DNA of 64,000 bases from PHAA01 sp034927445 (GCA_034927445.1 JAYFPZ010000022.1:1-64000); one strand, 5' to 3'. Counted from the stretch's first letter, positions 50,049 to 59,596 are shown. Notes: a model not told the origin generated them from the sequence alone. Program-made: numbers and translations.

Positions 50049-50729
50049 CTAGTAACGCTGCATATACCCTTCGATGTACTTACGCACGGCTGCCGCCGGT
50101 TGATAAATACCGAAATGTCCTTCACACAATATATCCGCTTTCAAATCCAGCAGCTTTTGCATGGACTGCCTCCATTGCCGCATGTCTGAACCCCACTCCT
50201 GATTAAAGGGTCCATGGATATCCTGCCCGAAAAGCACCCGTAAACTTCCGGCATCCCAATATACTGAAATCCCGCCGCGGGTGTGGCCGGGGGTATGAAT
50301 CCAGTTTATGGCCAGATTGCCTACCTGGATAGTGCCTTGGTCTCCTTTTAAGACCTCATCTACAGTTACCGGTTGATAGTCCACCCCATACCAGCCTGCC
50401 GCCGTCAAGCGCGGGAGTCCCTCCTGTATGGCGGGCAATTCCAGCTGATGGGCAACTACCCGGGCCTGCAGCCGCTCTTGCAATTCCTGGAGTCCGCCAA
50501 TGTGGTCAATATGTCCATGAGTAGCGATGATATACCTGATCGCGCCGACGTTTAAGCCGCTGTCGCTTATATTCGCCAATAGGCGGGATACGCTTCCACC
50601 GGCTCCCGTATCAATTAAAGCTGATTCCTGGTCTCCTTCTACCAGATAAATACAGCAGTCCTGCGGAGAAGACAGACTGCCTCCCCCCACCTGATAGACG
50701 CGAGGACAAATCTCCACAACCCTTTTCAT
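50049..50729 (-). CDS. MBL-fold metallo-hydrolase
   Basis: The 226-residue protein has the metallo-beta-lactamase motif THGHIDHIGG (HxHxDH), a later HTPGHTRGGISVY and GQDIHGP. It is a glyoxalase II/RNase-like hydrolase of unknown substrate. The ATG at 50729 follows GGAGGTG; the frame upstream has no signal. It is convergent with lysA and divergent from the sigma-54 activator. Confidence 0.88.
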   Translation of the reverse strand: MKRVVEICPRVYQVGGGSLSSPQDCCIYLVEGDQESALIDTGAGGSVSRLLANISDSGLNVGAIRYIIATHGHIDHIGGLQELQERLQARVVAHQLELPAIQEGLPRLTAAGWYGVDYQPVTVDEVLKGDQGTIQVGNLAINWIHTPGHTRGGISVYWDAGSLRVLFGQDIHGPFNQEWGSDMRQWRQSMQKLLDLKADILCEGHFGIYQPAAAVRKYIEGYMQRY

Positions 50730-50904
50730 ATTGCACCTCCATAATCTAATTCTTTCCATTTTATTCTCTCATAACCCCGGTTTTTAATACACCCCCAGCT
50801 GTATGCCTCGAGCTAATTCTGCAGCAATGCCGGGCGGGAATATGGTAAAATAAGATAATTTACATCCTCTTGCATCACATAACCTGTTCAGCATATTTTA
50901 GGAG

Positions 50905-53022
50905 GTGTTTCCTATATCCTCGATTTCCGACTATGAATTTGCTGCCACCTTTGATGCCCTGATTGAAAGCCCGTACATGGCCCTGGTTATTGTCAACAAA
51001 GAAGGCTACATAACCTTGATGAACCAAACCTTTCTTGATTCGCTCGAACTAACCTTGGATGATGTTATCGGCAAACATGTCCTGGAAATTCTGCCTCATT
51101 CCGAACTCCCGCAGGTATTGGAAACCGGAAGGGTCGACAAAGCGGATATCTGGCCCATAAAGGACCAGGATACCATTGTCACCCGGGTGCCTATTATTAA
51201 GGACGGCGAAATTATCGGGGCTATCGGCCAGAGTCTTTCCCTGGATATGTCCGGCGCCAAGATATTTATGAAAAGGCTGGAAGAAAGAGAAAAAGAATTT
51301 ACCGCTCTTTTTGCCGCCTTAGTGGAAAGCCCCTATATGCTTTATGTGGCAGTTGACAGCGGCGGTTATATAACCGCCATGAATCAGACCTACCTGGATA
51401 TTTTGAATGTTAAAAAAAGAGATGTAATTGGTAAATATATTCTGGACATAACCCCCAATTCCGGGCTGATTGAGGTGTTGGAGACCGGTCGGATCGATGA
51501 TGCCGACATTTGGTCGATTAAAGGGCATGAGATGATCGTCACCCGCCTGCCCATCATCAAAAACGGGCAAATAATCGGGGCGGTAGCTAAAAGTCTGTTT
51601 ATGGACATGTCGGTAGCCAAAGTTTTGATGCGCAAGCTGCAGGAAACTGAAAAGGACTTTCAGGCTATTCTGGAAGGCCTGATTGAGAGCCCTTACATGG
51701 TCTATGTTATTGTTGATAAAGATGGATATATAACCACCATGAATCAGACTTATCTCGATATAATCGGCATGCAAAAAGAAGATGTCATGGGGAAATATAT
51801 TTTGGATATCACCCCAACCTCCGAGCTTCCCCAGATATTGAAAACCGGACGGATTGACAAGGCCGATATTTTTATAATCAAAGGCCGTGAAACGATCGTC
51901 ACCCGCCTGCCTATCATTAAAAACGGCGAAATCGTCGGGGCCATAGGCAAGAGCCTGTTCCTGGATATGTCGGGGGCCAAGATCCTGGTCAAAAAACTTC
52001 ATGATACTGAAAAAGAACTTAACGTATATAAGGAGGAATTCAGCAAATTATACAGTGCCAAATGGCAGTTTGCTGACCTGATAGGTAAAAACCCGGTCTT
52101 CCTGGCGGTAAAATCCATGGCCGAACACGTGGCGCAAACCAATAGTACACTGCTTATAACCGGTGAAAGCGGCACCGGCAAAGAACTCTACGCCCAGGCC
52201 ATCCATAATGCCAGCCCGCGAAAATCAGGCCCCTTTATACGCATAAACTGCGCGGCTTTACCTGAAAATCTGCTGGAATCAGAATTATTCGGATATGAAG
52301 ACGGGGCTTTTACCGGAGCCCGGCGCGGAGGCAAACAGGGCAAATTTGAACTGGCCCGGGGCGGAACCATATTTCTTGATGAAATCGGAGATATGCCCAT
52401 ACCCATGCAGACCAAAATGCTGACTGTGTTGCAGGAAAGAACGGTGGAAAGAATCGGAGGCAATATCCCGATTACAGTTAATGTAAGGGTTATAGCGGCC
52501 ACCAATCGTGATTTGGAGGCAATGGTGAGCAGCCAGGAATTTCGCCAGGATCTATATTATCGTTTAAACGTAGTTAGATTGACCATTCCCCCGTTGCGCA
52601 AAAGAATTGATGACGTACCCCTGATCGCCGATGCCCTTTTAGGCAGAATCAATCATGATTTGTTTACGAATATCAAAGGGATCTCAGAAAGGGCTCGCAA
52701 TCTATTGATGGATTACGCCTGGCCCGGAAACGTCCGGGAATTGGAAAACCTTTTGGAGCGCGCCGTCAATATGGCTAATATGAGTCATAGCGATTATTTA
52801 AGCATCAAACATTTCCCCTCCCTGACTGAAAATAGTTCGATAAACCCTGAACTGCTGGAAGAAGACAACATCAACCTGCCCGAAGCCATGGAGAACCTGG
52901 AAAAACAAATAATAATGAAGGCTTTGGAAAGAACGGCCAATAATAAAGTTCATGCCGCTAAAATGCTGGGTATTCACAGCTCGGCCCTATACCGCAAGCT
53001 GTCCAAATACGGCCTGGATTAA
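50905..53022 (+). CDS. Sigma-54-dependent activator with three tandem PAS domains
   Basis: The 705-residue regulator has three PAS domains (about 8-120, 132-245, 250-370), each with ESPYM, MNQTYLD, DVIGKY, ITPxSxL, ETGRxDxAD and TRLPIIKNGEI, clearly copies of one unit. The AAA+ domain follows with Walker A GESGTGKE (419-426), GAFTGA (467-472) and GGTIFLDEIGDMP (about 486-498), and a Fis-type helix-turn-helix ends the protein (NNKVHAAKMLGIHSSALYRKL). It should activate the sigma-54 promoter at 53241 and so the butyrate oxidation genes; the PAS ligand is unknown. The GTG at 50905 overlaps the GGAGG signal, so the start may be a non-standard codon a few bases on. Confidence 0.93.
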   Translation: MFPISSISDYEFAATFDALIESPYMALVIVNKEGYITLMNQTFLDSLELTLDDVIGKHVLEILPHSELPQVLETGRVDKADIWPIKDQDTIVTRVPIIKDGEIIGAIGQSLSLDMSGAKIFMKRLEEREKEFTALFAALVESPYMLYVAVDSGGYITAMNQTYLDILNVKKRDVIGKYILDITPNSGLIEVLETGRIDDADIWSIKGHEMIVTRLPIIKNGQIIGAVAKSLFMDMSVAKVLMRKLQETEKDFQAILEGLIESPYMVYVIVDKDGYITTMNQTYLDIIGMQKEDVMGKYILDITPTSELPQILKTGRIDKADIFIIKGRETIVTRLPIIKNGEIVGAIGKSLFLDMSGAKILVKKLHDTEKELNVYKEEFSKLYSAKWQFADLIGKNPVFLAVKSMAEHVAQTNSTLLITGESGTGKELYAQAIHNASPRKSGPFIRINCAALPENLLESELFGYEDGAFTGARRGGKQGKFELARGGTIFLDEIGDMPIPMQTKMLTVLQERTVERIGGNIPITVNVRVIAATNRDLEAMVSSQEFRQDLYYRLNVVRLTIPPLRKRIDDVPLIADALLGRINHDLFTNIKGISERARNLLMDYAWPGNVRELENLLERAVNMANMSHSDYLSIKHFPSLTENSSINPELLEEDNINLPEAMENLEKQIIMKALERTANNKVHAAKMLGIHSSALYRKLSKYGLD

Positions 53023-53176
53023 AAATTTCCGGTCGTTAGTCTCCGTTTTTGAAAAAGCAATCTCCCAATTTAGGAAAGCTCGTTTGCACGCGTCACCATT
53101 ACTTGTCTTGTTATAATCAAGCTTCCATTTTCCCAAATACGAAATTTAATATGTTACATTTGTCACGTTCACTTTC

Positions 53177-53213
53177 GGGTGGTATATTGCTGAAGCCGAT
53201 ATACCGCCTTTTC
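53177..53213 (+). terminator. Terminator of the sigma-54 activator gene
   Basis: GGTATAT (53181-53187) pairs with ATATACC (53199-53205), extended by outer G-C and G-T pairs to about ten pairs, followed by CTTTTCTT. It separates the regulator from the operon. Confidence 0.7.
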
Positions 53214-53240
53214 TTGTGATGGGGCGGCTGGTGGTTTGAG

Positions 53241-53258
53241 TTGGCATAACAATTGCAT
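53241..53258 (+). promoter_or_regulatory. Sigma-54 promoter of the butyrate beta-oxidation operon
   Basis: TTGGCATAACAATTGCAT has GG (53243-53244) and GC (53255-53256) with the exact 10-base spacing. It lies about 150 bases before the crotonase start; the leader includes TTTCCCTC/GAGGG-like pairs. Upstream, TGTTACATTTGTCACG near 53151-53166 may be an activator site. No good sigma-A promoter is visible in 53023-53408. Confidence 0.8.
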
Positions 53259-53408
53259 TGTATATATTTTTAATTTAAGGGAATTTCATGCTATTGATAC
53301 TATATTTTTCATACAATGTATATTTTTCCCTCAGGGTTTAAAGGGGGTGATTGAAACTCAATTAGGAGTAAGCTGCTTATCTAATATGGAGGAGGTTTAA
53401 TTTTAAGC

Positions 53409-54191
53409 ATGGCGTATGAAAACTTAACCCTGGAAAAAGAAAACCGTATTGCCATACTGTCTATCAATCGGCCCAAGGCGCTTAACGCGCTTAATGCCGA
53501 TACTTTATTGGACATCAAAAGTGCGGTGGAGGCAGTTATTTCAGACCCGGAGATCGATGTGCTGATAATAACCGGAGTAGGTGATAAAGCCTTTGTAGCA
53601 GGTGCCGACATTGCGTATATGCATAAGCTCCCAGCGTTGGAAGCCCGCGCTTTCGCCATTCTCGGGCAGCAAGTTTTTCGTTTGATTGAAACTATGGATA
53701 AACCGGTAATAGCTGCGGTCAATGGCTTTGCCTTGGGCGGCGGCTGTGAACTCGCCATGGCCTGTGACATGAGATTAGCTTCTGACAAGGCTCTGTTTGG
53801 GCAGCCTGAGGTTGGTTTGGGCATAACTCCGGGCTATGGCGGGACCCAGCGTCTGCCTCGACTTATTGGGGAAGGCAGAGCCAAAGAACTGATCTATTCC
53901 GCCAGCAATATCAATGCCGAGGAGGCCTACCGGGTAGGGCTGGTCAATCATATCTATCCGGCGGAATCATTAATGGAAGAAGCCAAGAAGCTGGCTAAAA
54001 AAATATCCAGCAAGGCCCCCCTGGCGGTCCGCTTAAGCAAGAACCAGATCACCCGGGGCATGCAGGCCGATATTGATACCGCCATGCTGATTGAGGCCGA
54101 TATGTTCGGGTTGTGTTTCGCAACTGAAGATCAGCAGGAAGGTATGAGCGCATTTTTAGAAAAGCGAAAAGCAGAGTTTAAGTGTAAATAA
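53409..54191 (+). CDS. crt: Enoyl-CoA hydratase (crotonase)
   Basis: The enzyme adds water to crotonyl-CoA to give 3-hydroxybutyryl-CoA, the second step of butyrate oxidation. The 260 residues have the crotonase oxyanion-hole segments VGDKAFVAGADIAYM and AAVNGFALGGGCELAMACD, with the catalytic Glu in FGQPEVGLGITPGYGGTQRL. It is the first of four genes under the sigma-54 promoter at 53241. GGAGGAGG precedes the ATG. Confidence 0.94.
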   Translation: MAYENLTLEKENRIAILSINRPKALNALNADTLLDIKSAVEAVISDPEIDVLIITGVGDKAFVAGADIAYMHKLPALEARAFAILGQQVFRLIETMDKPVIAAVNGFALGGGCELAMACDMRLASDKALFGQPEVGLGITPGYGGTQRLPRLIGEGRAKELIYSASNINAEEAYRVGLVNHIYPAESLMEEAKKLAKKISSKAPLAVRLSKNQITRGMQADIDTAMLIEADMFGLCFATEDQQEGMSAFLEKRKAEFKCK

Positions 54192-54218
54192 TTTATAAAT
54201 TTTGGAGGTGTTTCTTTA

Positions 54219-55424
54219 ATGGAGACTAAGGATGTCGTAATCGTAAGTTTGTGCAGAACTCCTATAGGAAGATTTCAAGGCAGTCTCAAAGACGTGTCTG
54301 TCAAAGATTTAGCCATAACCGCAGGCCAGGAAGCTATTAAAAGAGCCGGTATCCTTGCCGATACCATTGATGAATTGGTCCTGGGGCAGATTTACCCGCA
54401 TTTTCAGGGATCACTTCCTTCCCGTCAGGTGGCCATGGCATTAGGACTGCCGATTAGAGCCAATGGCTGCAACGTAAATCAGAACTGCGCATCCGGCATG
54501 AGAGCTTTGGAAATAATCTGTGACCATATTGCCTTGGGCAAAATCGATATCGGCCTGGTAATAGGCGCGGAGAGCATGACCAATGCTCCTTATATGTTGG
54601 AAAAAGCCCGCATGGGCTACCGGATGGGCCCCGGAAAACTTGAGGATTCCATGCTTTATGACGGTCTGGTTGACAAACTGGTTCCCGGTCATATGGGCCT
54701 AACTGCTGAAAATGTGGCCGAAAAATATGGTATTACCCGGGAGGAATGCGATGAGTTAGCTTTGCGGAGCCACCAAAACGCCACCGCTGCTATGCAAAAC
54801 GGCACATTTAGACAGGAAATCGTACCGGTTGAACTAAAAAGCAAGAAGGGCGTAAAACTTTTTGAGAATGATGAGCACATGATCCCCGATGCCAGTCTCG
54901 ATGCCATGGCCAAACTTCCGGCTGCCTTCAAGAAAGGCGGAGTGGTTACCGCCGCCAATGCTTCCGGAATTAACGATGCCGCTGCCGCAGCGGTAGTCAT
55001 GTCCAAGGATAAAGCCCTGGAACTGGGAATCAAGCCGCTGCTCAAGATGGTTAATATAGTAGCCGAAGGGGTCGACCCTACCGTTATGGGCCTTGGTCCC
55101 GCCGTGGCCATTCCCAAAGCGCTTAAACAGGCGGGCTTAAAATATGAAGACATAGAATACTGGGAGATCAACGAAGCCTTTGCCGCCCAATTCTTAGGGG
55201 TAGGCAGAATGCTCAAAGAAGAATTCGGAATTGACCTGGATATGTCCAAGACCAATCATAATGGTTCAGGAATCGGCCTGGGCCATCCGGTTGGAGCAAC
55301 CGCTCTCCGCATTATCGTATCCCTGTATTATGAAATGGAACGGCTCGGTCTGACCTTGGGGGGAGCCGCTCTCTGCGTAGGCGGCGGCTCAGCCATGGCT
55401 TCCCTGTGGACCAGAGATATTTAA
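54219..55424 (+). CDS. Acetyl-CoA C-acetyltransferase (thiolase)
   Basis: The thiolase splits acetoacetyl-CoA into two acetyl-CoA in the oxidation direction. The 401 residues include the active-site Cys in NQNCASGMRALE, NEAFAAQFL, the GHPVGATALR histidine region and the final Cys in ALCVGGGSAMA. It starts 28 bases after crotonase with GGAGGTG upstream. Confidence 0.95.
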   Translation: METKDVVIVSLCRTPIGRFQGSLKDVSVKDLAITAGQEAIKRAGILADTIDELVLGQIYPHFQGSLPSRQVAMALGLPIRANGCNVNQNCASGMRALEIICDHIALGKIDIGLVIGAESMTNAPYMLEKARMGYRMGPGKLEDSMLYDGLVDKLVPGHMGLTAENVAEKYGITREECDELALRSHQNATAAMQNGTFRQEIVPVELKSKKGVKLFENDEHMIPDASLDAMAKLPAAFKKGGVVTAANASGINDAAAAAVVMSKDKALELGIKPLLKMVNIVAEGVDPTVMGLGPAVAIPKALKQAGLKYEDIEYWEINEAFAAQFLGVGRMLKEEFGIDLDMSKTNHNGSGIGLGHPVGATALRIIVSLYYEMERLGLTLGGAALCVGGGSAMASLWTRDI

Positions 55425-55468
55425 CCCATAATTAGCACTCCGAATTTTTAATAAAGGAGCGAAAAAAT

Positions 55469-56812
55469 ATGAGTTATATGGATGAATACAAAAGCAAATC
55501 AGTATCTGCCGATGAAGCCGTTAAAATAGTCAAATCCGGTGATTGGGTGGAATACAGCCAGTTTGCCTGTGCTCCCCCGGTGCTGGATGAAGCCCTGTCC
55601 AAGCGCAAGGATGAACTCATCGGGGTTAAAATCCATGCGGTCACCACCCTGTTTCAACCTAAAGTTTGCCTGGTTGATCCGGAAGGGAAACACTTTGTCT
55701 ATAACAGCTGGCACATGAGCGGGGCCGAGCGCAAAATGCATGATAAAGGGCTATGCACCTATGTACCTTTTACTTACACCCGCGGCCCTGAGATCTATGA
55801 CCGTTATCTCAGACCCGACGTGGCCATGATGCAGGTTACTTCTATGGATAAACACGGTTATTTCAATTTCGGCACCTCTTGCTCTTTTGAGTATGCCCAA
55901 TGCAAGAATGCCAAAAAGGTCATTGTGGAAGTAAATGACCAGATGCCCGTTTGTTTCGGCGGCAGCGGCGAAGGCATACACATTTCCGAGGTCGATTATA
56001 TCGTGGAGGGGCTCAGCAAACCCCTGCCGCAGATCCCCAACCCGGTAATAACCGAAAATGACAATAAAATCGCCCGCTTGGTTATGGAGGAAATGGAAGA
56101 CGGAGCCACTCTCCAGCTGGGGATAGGCGGAATGCCCAATGCGGTCGGCAAAATGATTGCCGAATCCGATCTTAAAGACCTCGGGGTACACACGGAAATG
56201 CTGGCGGACTCCTATGTAGATATGTACGAAGCCGGCAGAATTACCGGAGCCCGGAAGGTCACCGACCCCGGCAAGATGGTCTACACTTTTGCCATGGGTA
56301 CCTCCAAGCTTTACGATTTCATGGATAAGAACCCCATGCTGGCCACTTACCCGGTTAGTTACACCAATAGTCCTTATATCATCGCGCAGAATGAAAAAGT
56401 CACTTGTATCAACAATGCCGTGGAAGTGGACCTTTATGGCCAGGTGGCATCGGAATCATCCGGCATTCGTCATATTTCCGGCACCGGCGGCCAGCTTGAC
56501 TTCATATTTGCCTCCTGGTACTCCAGGGGCGGTAAAGGATTTATCTGTCTGACTTCGACCTTTAAGGATAAGGAAGGTAATCTCAAATCCCGTATCGTGC
56601 CCTATCTGTCTCCGGGCACCATCGTTACCGTTCCCCGCAGCCTCACGTATTATGTTATCACCGAAAACGGCATCTGCAATTTGAAAGGTACGTCCAACTG
56701 GGAGCGGGCTGAGGCGCTTATCAACATAGCCCACCCGGATCTGCAGGATGAACTGGTCAAAGAAGCCCAAAATATGAATATCTGGAAGTCAACCAACAAG
56801 ATCCGGGACTAG
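55469..56812 (+). CDS. Acyl-CoA:acetate/butyrate CoA-transferase (acetyl-CoA hydrolase family)
   Basis: The 447-residue protein belongs to the class I CoA-transferase (Cat1/4-hydroxybutyrate CoA-transferase-like) group. It would activate butyrate by moving CoA from acetyl-CoA, sparing ATP. LGIGGMPNAVGKMIAESDL and TYPVSYTNSPYIIAQNEKV are family motifs; GTSCSFEYAQCKNAKKVIVEVND contains a typical strand. It sits between the thiolase and the acyl-CoA dehydrogenase in the operon. Confidence 0.92.
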   Translation: MSYMDEYKSKSVSADEAVKIVKSGDWVEYSQFACAPPVLDEALSKRKDELIGVKIHAVTTLFQPKVCLVDPEGKHFVYNSWHMSGAERKMHDKGLCTYVPFTYTRGPEIYDRYLRPDVAMMQVTSMDKHGYFNFGTSCSFEYAQCKNAKKVIVEVNDQMPVCFGGSGEGIHISEVDYIVEGLSKPLPQIPNPVITENDNKIARLVMEEMEDGATLQLGIGGMPNAVGKMIAESDLKDLGVHTEMLADSYVDMYEAGRITGARKVTDPGKMVYTFAMGTSKLYDFMDKNPMLATYPVSYTNSPYIIAQNEKVTCINNAVEVDLYGQVASESSGIRHISGTGGQLDFIFASWYSRGGKGFICLTSTFKDKEGNLKSRIVPYLSPGTIVTVPRSLTYYVITENGICNLKGTSNWERAEALINIAHPDLQDELVKEAQNMNIWKSTNKIRD

Positions 56813-56894
56813 CTGGGAACTTTTATTCCCGGTTAAGTTATGGCTTAATCCGGATTTGAATTAAACATGTAAGATTGAAAGGAGGTTTGATTTA

Positions 56895-58043
56895 ATGGAT
56901 TTTAATTTTACCGAAGAACAAATCATGATGAAGGATATGGCGAAAAAGTTCGCTGAAACTGAAATGTGGCCGGTTGTCGGTGATTATGATGATAAACACA
57001 TCTGGCCGGAGGATATCTATAAAAAGCTGAATGAAACCGGTCTGGACTGCATTGGGGTTCCTGAAGAATACGGCGGAGCCGGCATAGACTTTTTGGGGCA
57101 GGCTCTGGTAACCGAGGAACTGGCCCGCGGCGACCTGGGTCTGGCCACTGCCGTAGTCGCCAGTACTCTGCTGGCCACAGATCCTATCCATATAGCCGCT
57201 AATGATGATCAAAAACGCCGCTGGTTCACCAAAATGCTGGAAGGCGGGAAATTGGCAGCCTTCTGTCTCACCGAGCCCGGTGCCGGTTCTGACGTAGGCG
57301 GTATGTCAACATCCTGCAAAAAGGTAGACGGAGGATATATCCTCAACGGAACCAAGTGCTTTATCACCAACGGCGGTGTTGCCAATCAATATACGGTTTT
57401 TGCCACCCTGGATAAAAAAATGGGGATTAAAGGCATATGCTGCTTCATGGTGGATCGTGAATCTGAAGGCATATCCGTCGGTAAAACCGAAAACAAGCTG
57501 GGAATTCGACTGTCCAACACCAGTGAAGTTGTCTTTGACAACGTATTCGTTCCGGAGGAGAACCGCCTCGGGGCAGAGGGCACCGGATGGATGACCTGTA
57601 TGAAAACCCTGGATTATTCACGTCCCATGATTGCAGCCCTGGCTGTCGGCACGGCTCAGGGGGCCTATGATCACGCGGTGGAATACGCCAAAATGAGGGT
57701 CCAATTCGGCAAACCGATTTCCAGTTTTCAGGCCGTTCAGTTTATGCTGGCCGATGCCTGCATGGAGATCGAGGCCGGTCGCCTGTTATATCAGAAAGCC
57801 TGCTGGCTGAAAATGAATGGTCTCCCCTTCTCCCAGGCTTCATCAATCTCCAAAGGATACTGCGGTGATATGGCGATGCGGGTAACCACCGACATGGTCC
57901 AGGTATTTGGAGGCTACGGCTACACCAAAGACTACCCGGTGGAGAAATATATGCGCGATGCCAAGATCCTGCAAATCTATGAAGGAACCAGTCAGGTACA
58001 GCGGATGGTCGTCGCAGCCAACCTGCTCAAAGGCCTTAGATAA
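56895..58043 (+). CDS. Acyl-CoA dehydrogenase (butyryl-CoA dehydrogenase type)
   Basis: This flavoprotein oxidises butyryl-CoA to crotonyl-CoA, the most energetically difficult step of syntrophic butyrate use. The 382 residues show LTEPGAGSDVGGMSTS, FITNGGVANQYTVFA, RMQFGKPISSFQ-type MRVQFGKPISSFQAVQ and the catalytic Glu in IYEGTSQVQRMVVA. Length is standard. It is the last gene of the operon; electron-transfer flavoprotein and 3-hydroxybutyryl-CoA dehydrogenase genes are not nearby. Confidence 0.95.
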   Translation: MDFNFTEEQIMMKDMAKKFAETEMWPVVGDYDDKHIWPEDIYKKLNETGLDCIGVPEEYGGAGIDFLGQALVTEELARGDLGLATAVVASTLLATDPIHIAANDDQKRRWFTKMLEGGKLAAFCLTEPGAGSDVGGMSTSCKKVDGGYILNGTKCFITNGGVANQYTVFATLDKKMGIKGICCFMVDRESEGISVGKTENKLGIRLSNTSEVVFDNVFVPEENRLGAEGTGWMTCMKTLDYSRPMIAALAVGTAQGAYDHAVEYAKMRVQFGKPISSFQAVQFMLADACMEIEAGRLLYQKACWLKMNGLPFSQASSISKGYCGDMAMRVTTDMVQVFGGYGYTKDYPVEKYMRDAKILQIYEGTSQVQRMVVAANLLKGLR

Positions 58044-58058
58044 CATCCTAAAAACAGC

Positions 58059-58090
58059 GCCGGGTGATGGTATATATGCCATCATCCGGC
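58059..58090 (+). terminator. Hairpin after the beta-oxidation operon
   Basis: GCCGGGTGATGG (58059-58070) and CCATCATCCGGC (58079-58090) form a 12-bp stem with one mismatch. No T-run follows, so it may stabilise the mRNA 3' end rather than terminate. Confidence 0.5.
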
Positions 58091-58144
58091 AATTCATCGC
58101 TTGTAATCTACGCTGGCTTTTGTATAGTGACAGGAGGTAGACCT

Positions 58145-58360
58145 ATGAACTATATGCAGATCCTTGACCGGTTGGTAAGTATTAAAAGCAACGCTCATCA
58201 ACGCGCTTTCGCAATCTCCATGGAAAATCCCGGTTCTAATCGGTATCAATCCCAGGCTGATACACTCGAAAGCGGCATCAACGGTCTGATTATGGAGATC
58301 CAAAACGCTATCCTGGCCGGCTTGTTTCTTCAAAACCAGCAAGATAAAAGATTATCTTAG
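58145..58360 (+). CDS. Hypothetical 71-residue protein
   Basis: The ATG at 58145 has CAGGAGG 7 bases upstream, a strong signal. The product is helical: MNYMQILDRLVSIKSNAHQR, then LESGINGLIMEIQNAILAGLFLQNQQ. There is no signal peptide. I recognise no family. It follows the beta-oxidation operon by 100 bases and converges with the DUF1015 gene, overlapping its end by 9 bases. Confidence 0.65.
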   Translation: MNYMQILDRLVSIKSNAHQRAFAISMENPGSNRYQSQADTLESGINGLIMEIQNAILAGLFLQNQQDKRLS

Positions 58361-59596
58361 CTTATGAATAAACAGCCCGCTTCTTAGTTTCGGCTCGAAC
58401 CAGGTTGATTTGGGTGGCATCACTTGGCCGGCATCGGCTATATCCATCAAATCTTGAATGGTAGTGGGATACATGGAGAATGCGACTCCCATCCCCCCGT
58501 TGACCCTCTTCGCTAGTTCCCGCAGGCCCCGGATACCACCCACAAAATCAATCCGTTTGTCCGTGCGAGGGTCTTCAATCCCCAGCAAAGGCCGCAAAAT
58601 GTTATCCTGCAAAATGGAGACATCCAAACGGGCGACCGGGTCGGCGGCATCATAAGTTCCTTCCCGAGCTTCCAGCACATACCACTGCCCTGCCCGATAC
58701 ATCCCAAATTGATGCTTCTTAAACGGTTTAAAGGGATCAGTTCCTGCATGCTTCTTTATTAAAAAGGACTGCGCCACCCGCTCCATAAATTCATCATCCG
58801 ATAATCCATGCAAGTCTTGGACTACCCGGTTATAATCCATAATATACAGATCCTCATCCGGGAAAATTACCGCCAGGAAGTAATTAAACTCCTCTTCCCC
58901 GCTGTAATCGGGATGGGATTGTCTCCGCATCTGCCCCACGCGTACGGCTGAGGCCGACCGGTGGTGTCCGTCCGCGATATACAAGTATTGCACCTGCTTA
59001 AACAAGTCTACCAGCTGTTCAATTGTGTGCTCTGCATCAATGACCCAGACAATATGCCTTATCCCGTCTTCAGCCGCAATATTATACACCGGTTCCCGGG
59101 TGATCCATTGGGATATGATGTCACTGATCTCCTTCACTGCAGGATAAGTTAAAAATATGGGGCCGGTATTGGCATCACAAACGTCAACATGGCGGGTTCG
59201 GTCCAGTTCTTTATCGGCCCTGGTAAGTTCATGTTTTTTTATAATGTTGTTCAGGTAATCATCTACCGACGCACATGCCACAATTCCAGTCTGAGCTCTG
59301 TCGCCCATGACTTGCCGGTAAATATAGAGGCGGGGCTCCTGGTCCTCAAGGTAAACCTCATGGGCGATCATATTTTGCAGATTTTCACGAGCCTTCTCGT
59401 AAACCTTCGGTTCATACAAGTCAATGCCCGGGTCCAGATCAATCTCGGCCTTGTCTACATGTAAAAAAGAATAGGGATTATCCTTGACCATTGCTCTGGC
59501 TTCCTCACTGCTCATTACATCATAAGGCAGCGCGGCCACCTGGCCCGCCAGTTCCGGTACCGGTCTAACCGCTTTAAAAGGTCTGATTACCGCCAT
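58352..59596 (-). CDS. DUF1015 family protein
   Basis: The 414-residue protein belongs to DUF1015, recognised by MAVIRPFKAVRPVPELAGQVAALPYDVMSS at its start (residues 1-30, key part PYDVMS), then IADGHHRSASAVRVG near 210 and the WFEPKLRSGLFIHKL end. Function is unproved. In many clostridia it stands with a serine-glyoxylate-type aminotransferase and serA; here the aminotransferase is upstream. The ATG at 59596 follows GGGAGG. Confidence 0.9.
   Translation of the reverse strand: MAVIRPFKAVRPVPELAGQVAALPYDVMSSEEARAMVKDNPYSFLHVDKAEIDLDPGIDLYEPKVYEKARENLQNMIAHEVYLEDQEPRLYIYRQVMGDRAQTGIVACASVDDYLNNIIKKHELTRADKELDRTRHVDVCDANTGPIFLTYPAVKEISDIISQWITREPVYNIAAEDGIRHIVWVIDAEHTIEQLVDLFKQVQYLYIADGHHRSASAVRVGQMRRQSHPDYSGEEEFNYFLAVIFPDEDLYIMDYNRVVQDLHGLSDDEFMERVAQSFLIKKHAGTDPFKPFKKHQFGMYRAGQWYVLEAREGTYDAADPVARLDVSILQDNILRPLLGIEDPRTDKRIDFVGGIRGLRELAKRVNGGMGVAFSMYPTTIQDLMDIADAGQVMPPKSTWFEPKLRSGLFIHKLR

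Noticed and set aside
49328..50125. 265-codon frame opposite lysA
   Set aside because: Antisense shadow of lysA running into the intergenic hairpin; no protein features.
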